Below, piece after piece: positions 15,518-23,935 of a stretch of 64,000 nt of DNA (positions are counted from its first letter, which is position 1; each line of letters opens with the position of its first letter). Source of the stretch: Prevotella sp. tf2-5 (lineage in GTDB: Bacteria; Bacteroidota; Bacteroidia; Bacteroidales; Bacteroidaceae); assembly GCF_900115435.1 (NCBI RefSeq), contig NZ_FOWK01000010.1, positions 100,450 to 164,449 on the forward strand, in the 5' to 3' direction. The position numbers were made by a program, and so were the translations under genes. A model generated the notes under the pieces. The model searched no databases. It was given only the letters and a program-made list of their open reading frames with translations, and was not told the origin of the DNA.

Positions 15518-15682
15518 CTTATTGTCCCAGTGTTATCGGGCTGCCCCTCCGCATTTTTATCATTATATCTTGCTGCAAAGTTACGAATAAGCGAGAAGAA
15601 TGCAAAATAAATTAATATTAATTTCATTCTCGGCAGACAATAGTCCATTGTCACCTCAAAATAATCACACAAGAAAGTGGAT
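15482..15682. repeat. 200-bp direct repeat, copy B
   Basis: Counterpart of 11665-11864 with roughly nine differences, including one extra A. It covers the start and promoter of the AlkZ-like gene. The 3.6 kb between the copies carries the two gene fragments, the Memo/radical SAM pair and the gene body. Confidence 0.85.
15576..15607 (-). promoter_or_regulatory. Promoter of the AlkZ-like gene
   Basis: Minus strand TTTTG (15607-15603), 19 bp, TAACTTTG (15583-15576). Confidence 0.7.
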
Positions 15683-15706
15683 TATTAAGAATCGTTTTCC
15701 TCCAAC

Positions 15707-15778
15707 CCCCTAACCTCCAACTGGTCTTGCGCCCTTTATTTATCGATGTTTGCGGCATTTTTAGTGGGAGGTTAGGGG
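15707..15778. repeat. 16-bp-arm inverted repeat with GATAAATAAAG in the loop
   Basis: Arms 15707-15722 and 15763-15778 pair at 15 of 16 positions (CCCCTAACCTCC with GGGAGGTTAGGGG). The 40-nt loop holds, on the minus strand at 15751-15731, AAACATCGATAAATAAAG, a motif also found at 6120 and 30259. Confidence 0.75.
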
Positions 15779-15831
15779 TGTCTCTTTGCTATTGAGAGTA
15801 CCACCATTCCCTACACATAATTTTTAAACCC

Positions 15832-15908
15832 TTGTCACCGTTGCCGCCTTGCAAAAGTATTTGATTGTCAGTGGATTGCGGGTAACAACGAAGCGGCAAC
15901 GGTGACAA
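15832..15908. repeat. Perfect 16-bp inverted repeat
   Basis: TTGTCACCGTTGCCGC (15832-15847) and its exact complement at 15893-15908, separated by 45 nt. A related stretch (TTGTCACCGTTG) occurs at 28694-28705 without the second arm. Confidence 0.8.
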
Positions 15909-15926
15909 CGATATCTCCTATGAAAG

Positions 15927-15992
15927 TAAATTCAGTGTGTTTACTCAGTAAATTCAGTGAATTTACTCACCAAATTCAGTGAATTTACTGAG
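15927..15992 (+). repeat. Three tandem 22-bp palindromic units, copy 1
   Basis: Units at 15927-15948, 15949-15970 and 15971-15992 share the core AAATTCAGTGAATTTACT, each nearly self-complementary. The same three units, in the same order but reverse orientation, lie at 28598-28663. Confidence 0.85.
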
Positions 15993-16036
15993 ATAGGAGG
16001 CATCGGAATAAAAAGCATCTGATAGGGGTGTTTTAC

Positions 16037-16073
16037 GAAGGCGTCACCTTCAAGGGTCGAAGGTGCCGCCTTC
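16037..16073. repeat. Hairpin with 15-bp arms
   Basis: GAAGGCGTCACCTTC (16037-16051) and GAAGGTGCCGCCTTC (16059-16073) pair at 14 of 15 positions around a 7-nt loop. Each arm is itself partly palindromic. No T run follows, so it is not an ordinary terminator. Confidence 0.7.
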
Positions 16074-16271
16074 ATAGAGCTATGGCAGCATCTGTTATAC
16101 CCCCATAGGAGCTATCTCGCACAGGGGACAGACTTCGCACAGTCGTTCTTCAACCTATGACATGGAATGCCCATATGCTGAAGCGTATCAGGGATTTGAA
16201 TTATTAACACGACTTATGCAAGCCATGCTTGTCCCGTCGTTGTGAGGATCGTGGTTTTTTCTTGTCAGTTC

Positions 16272-16304
16272 TTTTTGTCTATTCAGAGAAAAGTTGTATC
16301 TTTG
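16272..16304 (+). promoter_or_regulatory. Promoter of the M48/C1 peptidase pair
   Basis: TTTTTG 16272-16277, 19 bp, TATCTTTG 16297-16304, 31 nt before ATG 16336. Confidence 0.75.
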
Positions 16305-16335
16305 CATCATAGAAACAATTTTAATCAGAAAAGAT

Positions 16336-17238
16336 ATGAGAAAAGTTAATGTAATCCTTTTGTCAGTCATCGCATTGTTGTTCGTCAGTTGTGGAACGAC
16401 GAAGACAGTGCCCATCACAGGTCGTAAGCAGAACCTGGTAGTGTCAGACGGTCAGATGCTGAGTCTCTCGAGCCAGCAGTATTCGGAGTATATGAAGACA
16501 GCGAAGCCTTCCACCAATGCCGCTAACACGGCGATGGTGAAAAGGGTGGGGCAGCGCCTTGCCACCGCTGTGGAGAGCTATCTGAGGAATAACGGTATGG
16601 CGGAGGACGTGCAGTATTACAAATGGCAGTTCAACCTGGTACAAGACCAGAATGTGAACGCCTGGTGTATGCCTGGTGGACTCATCTGTGTCTATGAGGG
16701 ACTGTTGCCGGTGACGCAGAATGAGGCGTCTCTCGCTATTGTGCTGGGTCATGAGATCGCCCATGCAGTGGCACGCCATTCCGCAGAGCAGTACAGTACG
16801 CAGTACCGCCAGCAGTATGGTCTGCAGATCGGTTCCGCTATCGCCAGTGCCGCAGGTGTCGGCAGTAACACGGTGGCACTCGGTCAGAGCGTCCTGTCAT
16901 CAGGACTGGGACTTGCCAACCTGAAATATTCCCGTAACCATGAGAGTGAGGCAGACCATCTGGGACTGATCTTCGCGGCAATGGCAGGCTATGACCCACA
17001 GGTGGCTGTCAGCTTCTGGCAGCGCATGGCAGCGGCAAGTACCAACAAGACCTCCGAGTTCCTGAGCAGTCACCCCAGTGACGCCACCCGTATCAAACAG
17101 ATCCAGGGATGGATGCCAGAGGCACTGCAGTATTACAAGGCGAGTGGTGGCAGTGTTTCCACTTCTTCTGGTAAATCCAGCAGTACCCCCAAGACAACCA
17201 AGACCATCAAGATATCATCTAAAAAGAACAAGAAGTAA
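16336..17238 (+). CDS. M48-family metalloprotease lipoprotein
   Basis: A 300-residue zinc protease of the periplasm, similar to LoiP/YcaL-type M48 enzymes that degrade misfolded envelope proteins. A signal peptide ends in LLFVSC, a lipobox. The zinc motif HEIAH is seen in VLGHEIAHAVARH, and the third ligand Glu in NHESEADHLGL. GGLICVYEGLL precedes the active site as usual. The C terminus is a Ser/Thr/Lys-rich tail. TTG 16294 upstream is part of the -7 box, so ATG 16336 is used. Its TAA shares a base with the ATG of the next gene (TAATG), indicating translational coupling. Confidence 0.9.
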   Translation: MRKVNVILLSVIALLFVSCGTTKTVPITGRKQNLVVSDGQMLSLSSQQYSEYMKTAKPSTNAANTAMVKRVGQRLATAVESYLRNNGMAEDVQYYKWQFNLVQDQNVNAWCMPGGLICVYEGLLPVTQNEASLAIVLGHEIAHAVARHSAEQYSTQYRQQYGLQIGSAIASAAGVGSNTVALGQSVLSSGLGLANLKYSRNHESEADHLGLIFAAMAGYDPQVAVSFWQRMAAASTNKTSEFLSSHPSDATRIKQIQGWMPEALQYYKASGGSVSTSSGKSSSTPKTTKTIKISSKKNKK

Positions 17239-18635
17239 TGAGGAAGATTGCGATCCTGTTGTCGGCGGCGCTCACCCTGACAGCAACGGCACAGACCGCG
17301 GGAGGCGGTATCTCAGAGCAGATGCTGCAACAGATGGAGCGGCAGTATGCCACCCAGCCTGCCCATAAGGCGTTGCGTAACGCCATTGCGTCGAATGCCA
17401 TCGATAACCTGACGAAGAACCAGGAGAATGCCGGTGCGTTGGACACCTATTTCAGTATCGAGACCAAAAAGCAGTCGATTCACGACCAGAAGTCAAGTGG
17501 ACGCTGCTGGATGTTCAGTGGACTCAACGTGCTGCGTGCCAACTTCGCCAAGCGTACCGACTCGCTGACAGTGGAGTACTCACAGGCTTACCTCTTCTTC
17601 TACGACCAACTGGAGAAATCGAACCTGATGCTGCAGGGAGTGATTGACACAGCAAAAGAACCTATCGACGCCCAGCGTGTGCAGTTCTTTTTCCATTATC
17701 CCATTGGTGACGGAGGTACCTTCTGTGGTGTTGCCGACTTAGCCGAGAAATACGGACTCGTACCGATGTCGGTACAGCCAGAGACCTATTCTGCGGAGAG
17801 CACGTCACGCATGGCGGCTATCATCAAGTCGAAGCTCCGTGAGTATGGTTTGCAACTGCGTCAGATGGTGGCAGACGGTAAGAAGACTGCCGATATCCAG
17901 AAGGCAAAGACGGAGGCTCTTACCCAGATTTACAGGATGCTCTGTCTGACGCTGGGAGAACCCGTGAAGGAGTTCACCTATGCTTTCAAGAACAAAGACG
18001 GCAAGCAGTTGACGGAGACGAGGAAATACACCCCGAAGTCGTTCTACGAGGAGACGGTGGGCGGTCCGCTGAACGGTACGTTTATCATGGTGATGAACGA
18101 CCCCCGTCGTCCTTACTATAAGACCTTCGAGGTGGAATATGACCGTCATACCTACGACGGACATAACTGGAAATACCTCAACCTGCCGATGGACGATATC
18201 GAGCAGCTTGCCATCGCCTCTTTGAAGGACGGTCGTAAGCTCTACTCCAGCTATGACGTGGGCAAGCAACTTGACCGCAAGCGTGGCTATGCTGACACGG
18301 AGAACTTCGACTATGCGTCGTTGTTCGGTACCACTTTCGGTATGACGAAGGCAGAGCGTATCAGTACGTTTGACAGTGGCTCTACCCATGCGATGACCCT
18401 GACGGCAGTGGATATCGCCGCTGACGGCAAGGCTTCGAAATGGAAGGTGGAGAACTCATGGGGTGCCACCTGGGGACAGCAGGGGTGTCTGATCATGACC
18501 GACCGCTGGTTCCGTGAGTATATGTTCCGTCTGGTTGTCGATAAGCAGTATGTCTCCGACAAGCTCCTGAAGGACTATGAGCAGAAGCCTATCATGGTGA
18601 TGCCGGAGGATCCGTTGTTCCAAGAGGACGAGTAG
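17238..18635 (+). CDS. C1-family peptidase (bleomycin hydrolase / aminopeptidase C type)
   Basis: A 465-residue papain-fold peptidase. A signal peptide (residues 1-18, ending TATA) indicates export, unlike classic cytosolic PepC. The catalytic Cys is in SSGRCWMFSGLNVLRANF, the His in GSTHAMTLTAVDI, and the Asn in KVENSWGATWG. The domain arrangement, with the long insertion between Cys and His, matches bleomycin hydrolases. It is coupled to the M48 protease gene, so both probably act on periplasmic proteins or peptides. Confidence 0.9.
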   Translation: MRKIAILLSAALTLTATAQTAGGGISEQMLQQMERQYATQPAHKALRNAIASNAIDNLTKNQENAGALDTYFSIETKKQSIHDQKSSGRCWMFSGLNVLRANFAKRTDSLTVEYSQAYLFFYDQLEKSNLMLQGVIDTAKEPIDAQRVQFFFHYPIGDGGTFCGVADLAEKYGLVPMSVQPETYSAESTSRMAAIIKSKLREYGLQLRQMVADGKKTADIQKAKTEALTQIYRMLCLTLGEPVKEFTYAFKNKDGKQLTETRKYTPKSFYEETVGGPLNGTFIMVMNDPRRPYYKTFEVEYDRHTYDGHNWKYLNLPMDDIEQLAIASLKDGRKLYSSYDVGKQLDRKRGYADTENFDYASLFGTTFGMTKAERISTFDSGSTHAMTLTAVDIAADGKASKWKVENSWGATWGQQGCLIMTDRWFREYMFRLVVDKQYVSDKLLKDYEQKPIMVMPEDPLFQEDE

Positions 18636-18653
18636 GATTGAGATAAAAAAGAA

Positions 18654-18685
18654 AGAAGGAAGGTTGATGGATCAGCCTTCCTTCT
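18654..18685. terminator. Bidirectional terminator
   Basis: A 15-bp stem (18654-18668 with 18671-18685, one G-T pair) with a two-base loop, T run on the plus strand and A run upstream giving a T run on the minus strand. It separates the convergent C1 peptidase and GT2-GH3 genes. Confidence 0.85.
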
Positions 18686-18692
18686 TTTTGTC

Positions 18693-20759
18693 TTAATAGA
18701 TCGTGAATAAGATCTTGTCCAGCTGTGTCTCCTGTATGCATACGATATGGTCGGTGACATAGCGGTACAGACCGGCGTTATTGGTGACCACCAGTTGATA
18801 GGGCACACCACGTTTCGTGTTGGTGGGAAGGACAGTTGTCGCATTGTCCTCTTCCAATGGAAGATACTCATGGAAACCAGTGGATGGCAACGTCTCAAAA
18901 AGGTCACTGTCATCCGCCACGGCACGACCATAGATAGTCTCCTCGGTATAGTAATAGCCGTTGTTATGAGGTATCTGCCCCGTAAACTGCTTCATGTGTG
19001 TCGTCGCGTCGTAATATTCGCCGGCACCAAAGGCAATGACACGTTCCAGTTGATGCCACAGTGCCTGGGCGAGAGGCTTTCCGGAACGGAAGGCGTCAGC
19101 CACCTCGTCAGCACGTACGTTATCCAACTCCCGGAGCTCCGTCATCAACATCTCCTGGTGTTCTATGATATAGTCGAACATCTCGGCAACCCGTCGTGTG
19201 TCAAGAGCCACGATCTGGTCGATGTCACGGTCCAGCAGCGCATAGCGGCATATCGTATGCATCTCCTCCTTCGGTTCCGTCTTGAAGAACAAGTCGTCGG
19301 GCATGGAGAAGGTGGCGCGGCATTTGCCACGGGCATAATGGTAATACCACATATATTTCTTCACCATCTGACTCTCCAGGGTCTCCACCGTACAGCCGTC
19401 GTTGGTCTGTTTCTTACGTGGACCGACAATCGCCACGAGCAGGTTATGATGACGTTTCAGGGTAGTGGCAAAACTCTCCATATAAGGACGCAGGTGATCG
19501 TCCGTACAAGGAATGAGCTGTTCTTTGGCATTGACGAGATACTGGCGTGTGGGAGCTGTCGTCAGTATCCCGCTCTCCCCGATATTCGCCTGCAAATCGA
19601 GTAGTCGCTTGTAGTTCTCGAAGTCACTCATCGGTACCAGTCGCTGATAGTCGGCAAGCGTCTCCACCTGGTCGAAATGGTAGTGGCGTCCATAGTCCGT
19701 CGACGCGTTGTTACGCAGGATATTCATCATGTCCATCCATCCGTTCATCGCATCCTTCAGCATAGGACTTGCCATGGGATCCTCCGGATTGCTCAGCACC
19801 TCTTTCGACAGGTGGTAGGACAGGTAGCACTCCTCGGGAGTATGTATCTTCGACGGCGACATCTTTTGTAGTTTCTCCAGATAGGGACGTGCTATGTCGC
19901 AGAGGGTGCGACGCTGCTCCACTGTCAGGTCGGAGGCGAGGTAGTACTGTGTCAACAAAGTGAATAAGGTATTAGTAGTATCAGTGATGTCGACACCCAT
20001 CTCCGAGAGGTCATCAATAATGATATTGGCAGACTTGAAGCACTCGATCAGTTCCTCCATCGGTTTCTTCTTGTCCTGAATGATAGAACCGCTGTTGATG
20101 AAGTAATGATAGCCAATGAACTGTGGCAGGTAACATACCCGGTCGGCAAGCATCAGACACATGCCGGTATGCCATACGTCCTCAACCCACAGGACTTTAT
20201 CGGAGAACGTGAGGTTGTGCTTACGAAGGAATGCCACATCGAACAGACGTGAGGTGGAGAAGGGCCACAGACCCGTGAACATCTTGTCCAGTTGGAAGTC
20301 TTTCCGGTCCATGACGATACGCCATTCGGTCTGGTTCCATACCACCTTCTCCGTGTGGGGGTGGAGGCTCTCTTTCTCCAACTCATACTCACGTCGGAAG
20401 GTCACCACCTGCGACTGTGTCTCTATCATCTCGCGTCTCACCACCTCCAGACAATCCGGTGTGTAGCTGTCGTCAGCGTCCAGGAAACCCAGATAGGAAC
20501 TTGTGACAAACTGCATCCCATGGTTACGTGGTGATGCCGGCGAGTGCATGTCGTCATTCAACTCCTTGACGATGACATTCTTGTCGTTCTTGAACATCTC
20601 CGTGACTAATGGGAAATAGTGGGGCTTACTATTATGCACCACGATGATCCATTCTATATTCTCAAAACCGATAGTCTGGCAACGCATCCCATCGGCACAT
20701 TTCTGAAACATACCCATATCCACATTGTGGAAGGGTGTAACGACTGATACCTTATACAT
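18693..20759 (-). CDS. Glycosyltransferase family 2 / GH3-like fusion protein
   Basis: A 688-residue two-domain protein. Residues 1 to about 300 are a GT-A family 2 transferase: VSVVTPFHNVDMGMFQKC, LGFLDADDSYTPDCLE (the DxD), and an EDVWHTG acceptor motif. Residues about 335-688 resemble the GH3 auxin-responsive acyl-acid-amido synthetase family of the ANL-like adenylate-forming enzymes: GYYYTEETIYG and YQLVVTNNAGLYRYVTDHIV match the second and third GH3 motifs. The first GH3 motif (SSGT-S-GG) is poorly kept (GESGILTTAPTRQYL), and the usual GD after LYRY is TD, so adenylation may be altered. No capsule genes are adjacent. It heads a minus-strand group with the AI-2E gene. Confidence 0.75.
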   Translation of the reverse strand: MYKVSVVTPFHNVDMGMFQKCADGMRCQTIGFENIEWIIVVHNSKPHYFPLVTEMFKNDKNVIVKELNDDMHSPASPRNHGMQFVTSSYLGFLDADDSYTPDCLEVVRREMIETQSQVVTFRREYELEKESLHPHTEKVVWNQTEWRIVMDRKDFQLDKMFTGLWPFSTSRLFDVAFLRKHNLTFSDKVLWVEDVWHTGMCLMLADRVCYLPQFIGYHYFINSGSIIQDKKKPMEELIECFKSANIIIDDLSEMGVDITDTTNTLFTLLTQYYLASDLTVEQRRTLCDIARPYLEKLQKMSPSKIHTPEECYLSYHLSKEVLSNPEDPMASPMLKDAMNGWMDMMNILRNNASTDYGRHYHFDQVETLADYQRLVPMSDFENYKRLLDLQANIGESGILTTAPTRQYLVNAKEQLIPCTDDHLRPYMESFATTLKRHHNLLVAIVGPRKKQTNDGCTVETLESQMVKKYMWYYHYARGKCRATFSMPDDLFFKTEPKEEMHTICRYALLDRDIDQIVALDTRRVAEMFDYIIEHQEMLMTELRELDNVRADEVADAFRSGKPLAQALWHQLERVIAFGAGEYYDATTHMKQFTGQIPHNNGYYYTEETIYGRAVADDSDLFETLPSTGFHEYLPLEEDNATTVLPTNTKRGVPYQLVVTNNAGLYRYVTDHIVCIQETQLDKILFTIY

Positions 20760-20787
20760 TAATCTTTAATTTTTAATCTTTCATCTT
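20760..20787 (-). repeat. Heptad repeat at the GT2-GH3 / AI-2E junction
   Basis: Plus strand 7-mers TAATCTT, TAATTTT, TAATCTT, TCATCTT. The array overlaps the stop codon and last codons of the AI-2E gene. Confidence 0.75.
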
Positions 20788-21867
20788 CTTCTCCTGTTCC
20801 TTCCGTATGACATACCGTTGGTAGTAAGTCAGCAACAGCGTTGTCATCGGCAAGGCGATAATCATACCCAAGATTCCCAGCAGAGAACCCCAGATAGAGA
20901 GGGAGAGCAGGATGATGGCGGCGTTGAGTCCCATCACCTTACCCATGATCTTGGGAGTGAGGAAGGTGTCCTGGATGAGTTGGACGACACAGAACACGAT
21001 GATGACCATCAGCATGATGAGCCAGAAGCTCTGACCTGTATCCGCAGCCTTGACGATCGCCAGCAGGATGGCAGGGATGAAACCAATCAGTTGCAGATAG
21101 GGTACCATGTTCAGCAGTCCGATGAACATTCCCAGTCCGATAGCCATTGGGAAGTCGATGATGAGGAAACCGATACTGAACAGGACTCCTACGCAGAATG
21201 CCACCAGACCCTGTCCACGGAAATACTTGTTCATACCTTCCTGTACGTCATTGACTAGTCTCACTACCATGTTACGGTATTTCTGGGGCAGCAGCTCCGG
21301 CCATCCCTGTGTGAACTTCTCATAGTCGATGAGGATAAACAGCGTGTAAATAAGTACCATGACTACTGTGACGAGACCAGAGAGGGCACTGAACGACTGC
21401 ATCAGTACGTTCCATACCTTGGGTGTCGCCTCCTTGATGGTATTGATGAAACCCTCCTGGGTCACTATCGCCTTGATATCCTCAACTGTCAGATGCTCAC
21501 GGATGAACATCTCTATCTGGTCCGGGATATTGTTTGCTAATGCGTCTTTGGTGACATATTCTATCAGCATGTCCTTCACACGCATCATCTCCTCAATAAT
21601 CGGAGGTATCATCAACCAAAAAGCACATACCAATACGAGATTGACGGCTATCAGGGCACAGAGTATCGCCACGACCCGATAGCGCATCTTACAGCGATAT
21701 TGGAAGAATTTCACCAACGGGAATAACATATAGGCGATGAGCCATGCGAGGAAGAAGGGCAGCAGGACGTTGCTCAACCGGTCGAGCAACAGGTAGGCTC
21801 CTACAAAGCCGGCAACCACAAGGGCACCCCGCACAAATGAGTCAAAAGTAATCTCTTTTCGTTCCAT
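20773..21867 (-). CDS. AI-2E family transporter
   Basis: A 364-residue inner-membrane protein with about seven to eight hydrophobic helices and the usual amphipathic middle region (IVTQEGFINTIKEATPKVWNVL). PYLQLIGFIPAILLAI and the C-terminal LLGILGMIIALPMTTLLLTYYQRYV are typical of the AI-2E/PerM family (TqsA-like). Members export diverse small molecules or ions; the substrate here is not indicated. The GT2-GH3 gene lies directly downstream and the P-type ATPase directly upstream in the same orientation. Confidence 0.88.
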   Translation of the reverse strand: MERKEITFDSFVRGALVVAGFVGAYLLLDRLSNVLLPFFLAWLIAYMLFPLVKFFQYRCKMRYRVVAILCALIAVNLVLVCAFWLMIPPIIEEMMRVKDMLIEYVTKDALANNIPDQIEMFIREHLTVEDIKAIVTQEGFINTIKEATPKVWNVLMQSFSALSGLVTVVMVLIYTLFILIDYEKFTQGWPELLPQKYRNMVVRLVNDVQEGMNKYFRGQGLVAFCVGVLFSIGFLIIDFPMAIGLGMFIGLLNMVPYLQLIGFIPAILLAIVKAADTGQSFWLIMLMVIIVFCVVQLIQDTFLTPKIMGKVMGLNAAIILLSLSIWGSLLGILGMIIALPMTTLLLTYYQRYVIRKEQEKKMKD

Positions 21868-21874
21868 ATCTTAT

Positions 21875-23737
21875 TTATTTCAATTTTAGCCTCAAGCTAT
21901 TCAGTACCACGCTGACACTGGAGAACGCCATGAGTGCCGATGCCCACATGGGAGTGATCTGCCAAGGGAGTCCGAAGAGGTAGGGGAGTCCTGCCGCCAG
22001 CGGTATACAGATGATATTATAGATGAATGCCCAGAACAGGTTCTGGTGAATCATATTGACAGTTTGCCTCGACAGTCTGACAGCCTCCGGGATGTGACGG
22101 AGGTCAGAGCCCATCAGGGTCACCTGTGCCACATCCATTGCCACATCCGTCCCTTTTCCCATCGCGATACTTACATCAGCAACGGCAAGTGCCTGGGAGT
22201 CGTTGACACCGTCACCCACCATCGCTACATGTCTGCCCTGTCGTTGGAGCTCACGTACCAGGTCCTCTTTGTCCTGAGGTAATACCTGACTACGATAATG
22301 GGTGATACCAGCCTGCTGGGCGATATGGGCGGCACGCTCTTCCTTGTCACCACTCATCATATAGACTTCCACGCCCATGTCTTGTAACTTTCTCATCGCT
22401 TCCTGGGCGTTACTTTTTAACTCCTCCTGCTGACCTCTTACCTCTGTGAGCGTACCTGTCTTGTCTATCACCATGGCATCGATATGGCGGATCTCCTCTA
22501 ACGCAGTAGCGTCTTTGATGAGGATATTCTTCTCCGCGGCTTTGCCGATACCCACCATCAGGGCGGTGGGGGTGGCAAGTCCCATGGCACAGGGACAGGC
22601 GATCACCAAGACACTGACAGCGGAGAGAACTGCATGGGGTAAGTATACGTGACCTCCGATGAGATACCAGGCGAGGAATGTCAACAAGGCGATGCCTCCT
22701 ACCGCTGGTACGAAAATCAGGGCGATCTTGTCGACAACCCTTTGGACGGGAGCCTTTGACCCTTGTGCCTCCTGCACCATCCGTATCATATTGGCAAGGA
22801 CGGTCTTCTGTCCGATCTCCTCCGCTTTGAAACGGAAAGTACCCTCACGGACGATGGTTCCGGCTAATACCTTGTCACCCGTATGCTTCTCTACGGCGAC
22901 AGCCTCGCCCGTCATCATCGACTCGTCGATATAGGCAATGGCATCGCTAACCATCTTACCATCCACAGGAACCTTCTCACCGGGACGCACCTCTATCGTG
23001 TCACCAGGTTGGAGAGCCGACAGGGGTACTTCCACTACCTCCCCCGTATCTACCAGATGTGCTGTCTTGGGAGCCAGTTCCATCAAGGAACGGATAGCGG
23101 AGGCAGTACCATGCTTGGCACGCTCCTCCATCAACCGTCCTGTCAGGACGAAGGTGATAATCATCACGGAGGCGTCAAACCAGGTGTGCCACTCGATACC
23201 CTGAGTACCCCAATAACGCTCCCCCCAGAACGTGTTGAACGTGCTGAAGAGGAAAGAGATACCCGTTGACAATGCTACCAGCGTGTCCATATTGGCGGAG
23301 GCATGCAGCAGTTGTCTTGCGGCATTCACATAGAACTGTCTGCCATAGTACAGGATATTCAACAAGGCGAGGATCAGCATCGTCTGGTTGGCGATATCGC
23401 GTGTACCTATATTGATCCAACCCATGGAGATAGCCATCACCAACAGGGCGAAGACCCATGAGAGGATGACCTTGTCGCGCAGTCGTCTATATGCCTGTCG
23501 CTCTATTGCCTCCACATTGCGGTCTTCCTCCACCACCATGTCGTAGCCGATAGCCGCCAGCGCCTCCTTCATCTTCTCTGGAGAGGTCGTTTGCTCGTCG
23601 TATTCTATCATTGCCGTCCGTGCGGGCAGGTTGACAGCGGCAGTGGCGACTCCCTCCGTCTGGTTGAGTCGCTTCTCCACGTTAGCGGCACATCCGGCGC
23701 ACATCATACCTAACACGGCAAACGTTTTTTTCTCCAT
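21875..23737 (-). CDS. copA: Copper-type P1B ATPase lacking the nucleotide-binding domain
   Basis: A 620-residue heavy-metal pump relative. The N-terminal HMA domain has GMMCAGCAANVEKR. Membrane helices, the actuator motif MMTGEAVAVEK, the CPC metal site (VIACPCAMGLATPTA), phosphorylation motif DKTGTLT (D about 425) and hinge GDGVNDSQALA are all present. Only about 38 residues separate DKTGTLT from the MSGDKEER motif (D about 464), where 150 or so are usual. The N-domain, with its SEHPL (HP) and glycine-rich ATP-binding motifs, is absent. The frame is intact, so this is not a simple frameshift. ATP use is therefore uncertain; copper specificity is inferred from CPC and the HMA domain. Confidence 0.85.
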   Translation of the reverse strand: MEKKTFAVLGMMCAGCAANVEKRLNQTEGVATAAVNLPARTAMIEYDEQTTSPEKMKEALAAIGYDMVVEEDRNVEAIERQAYRRLRDKVILSWVFALLVMAISMGWINIGTRDIANQTMLILALLNILYYGRQFYVNAARQLLHASANMDTLVALSTGISFLFSTFNTFWGERYWGTQGIEWHTWFDASVMIITFVLTGRLMEERAKHGTASAIRSLMELAPKTAHLVDTGEVVEVPLSALQPGDTIEVRPGEKVPVDGKMVSDAIAYIDESMMTGEAVAVEKHTGDKVLAGTIVREGTFRFKAEEIGQKTVLANMIRMVQEAQGSKAPVQRVVDKIALIFVPAVGGIALLTFLAWYLIGGHVYLPHAVLSAVSVLVIACPCAMGLATPTALMVGIGKAAEKNILIKDATALEEIRHIDAMVIDKTGTLTEVRGQQEELKSNAQEAMRKLQDMGVEVYMMSGDKEERAAHIAQQAGITHYRSQVLPQDKEDLVRELQRQGRHVAMVGDGVNDSQALAVADVSIAMGKGTDVAMDVAQVTLMGSDLRHIPEAVRLSRQTVNMIHQNLFWAFIYNIICIPLAAGLPYLFGLPWQITPMWASALMAFSSVSVVLNSLRLKLK

Positions 23738-23753
23738 CTTTTGTGAATTTGGT

Positions 23754-23813
23754 GCAAATTTACGAAAAGTTGAGAGCAGAACAAAAGAAATTTACTTCTT
23801 TTTTATGCCGAGA
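23754..23813 (-). promoter_or_regulatory. Repeated promoter module upstream of the P-type ATPase
   Basis: Minus strand TTTTG (23786-23782), 19 bp, TAAATTTG (23762-23755). The module, including the upstream TCTCGGCA and A-rich stretch, matches the holA promoter region at 4967-5023. Confidence 0.75.
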
Positions 23814-23866
23814 CGTGGCAAATTCGTGACAAAGGTCACAAATTTACGAAAATTTCTTGCAAAATG

Positions 23867-23898
23867 TTTGCGTAATTACAGAAAATGTTATACTTTTG
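23867..23898 (+). promoter_or_regulatory. Promoter of the pheA operon
   Basis: TTTG 23867-23870, 20 bp, TACTTTTG 23891-23898, followed by the leader peptide gene. Confidence 0.75.
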
Positions 23899-23935
23899 CA
23901 CCCAATGAGACAAAAATGACAGAAAAATGTTGAAT

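Larger units (their letters stand above)
15683..16271. other. Repeat-rich intergenic region of about 590 bp
   Basis: No gene is supported. The region holds two long inverted repeats (15707-15778 and 15832-15908), three 22-bp palindromic units (15927-15992) and a 15-bp-arm hairpin (16037-16073), each listed separately. Part of it (about 15860-16012) matches the reverse complement of 28566-28720. Confidence 0.75.

Noticed and set aside
15927..15990. Conserved 20-residue peptide starting MKVNSVCLLSKF in both copies of the 22-bp repeat block
   Set aside because: The frame follows from the repeat units themselves and ends inside them; no ribosome context. Kept only as a repeat.
15927..15992. Possible CRISPR array (three 22-bp repeats)
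   Set aside because: Units are directly adjacent with no spacers, each is palindromic, and no cas genes are present.
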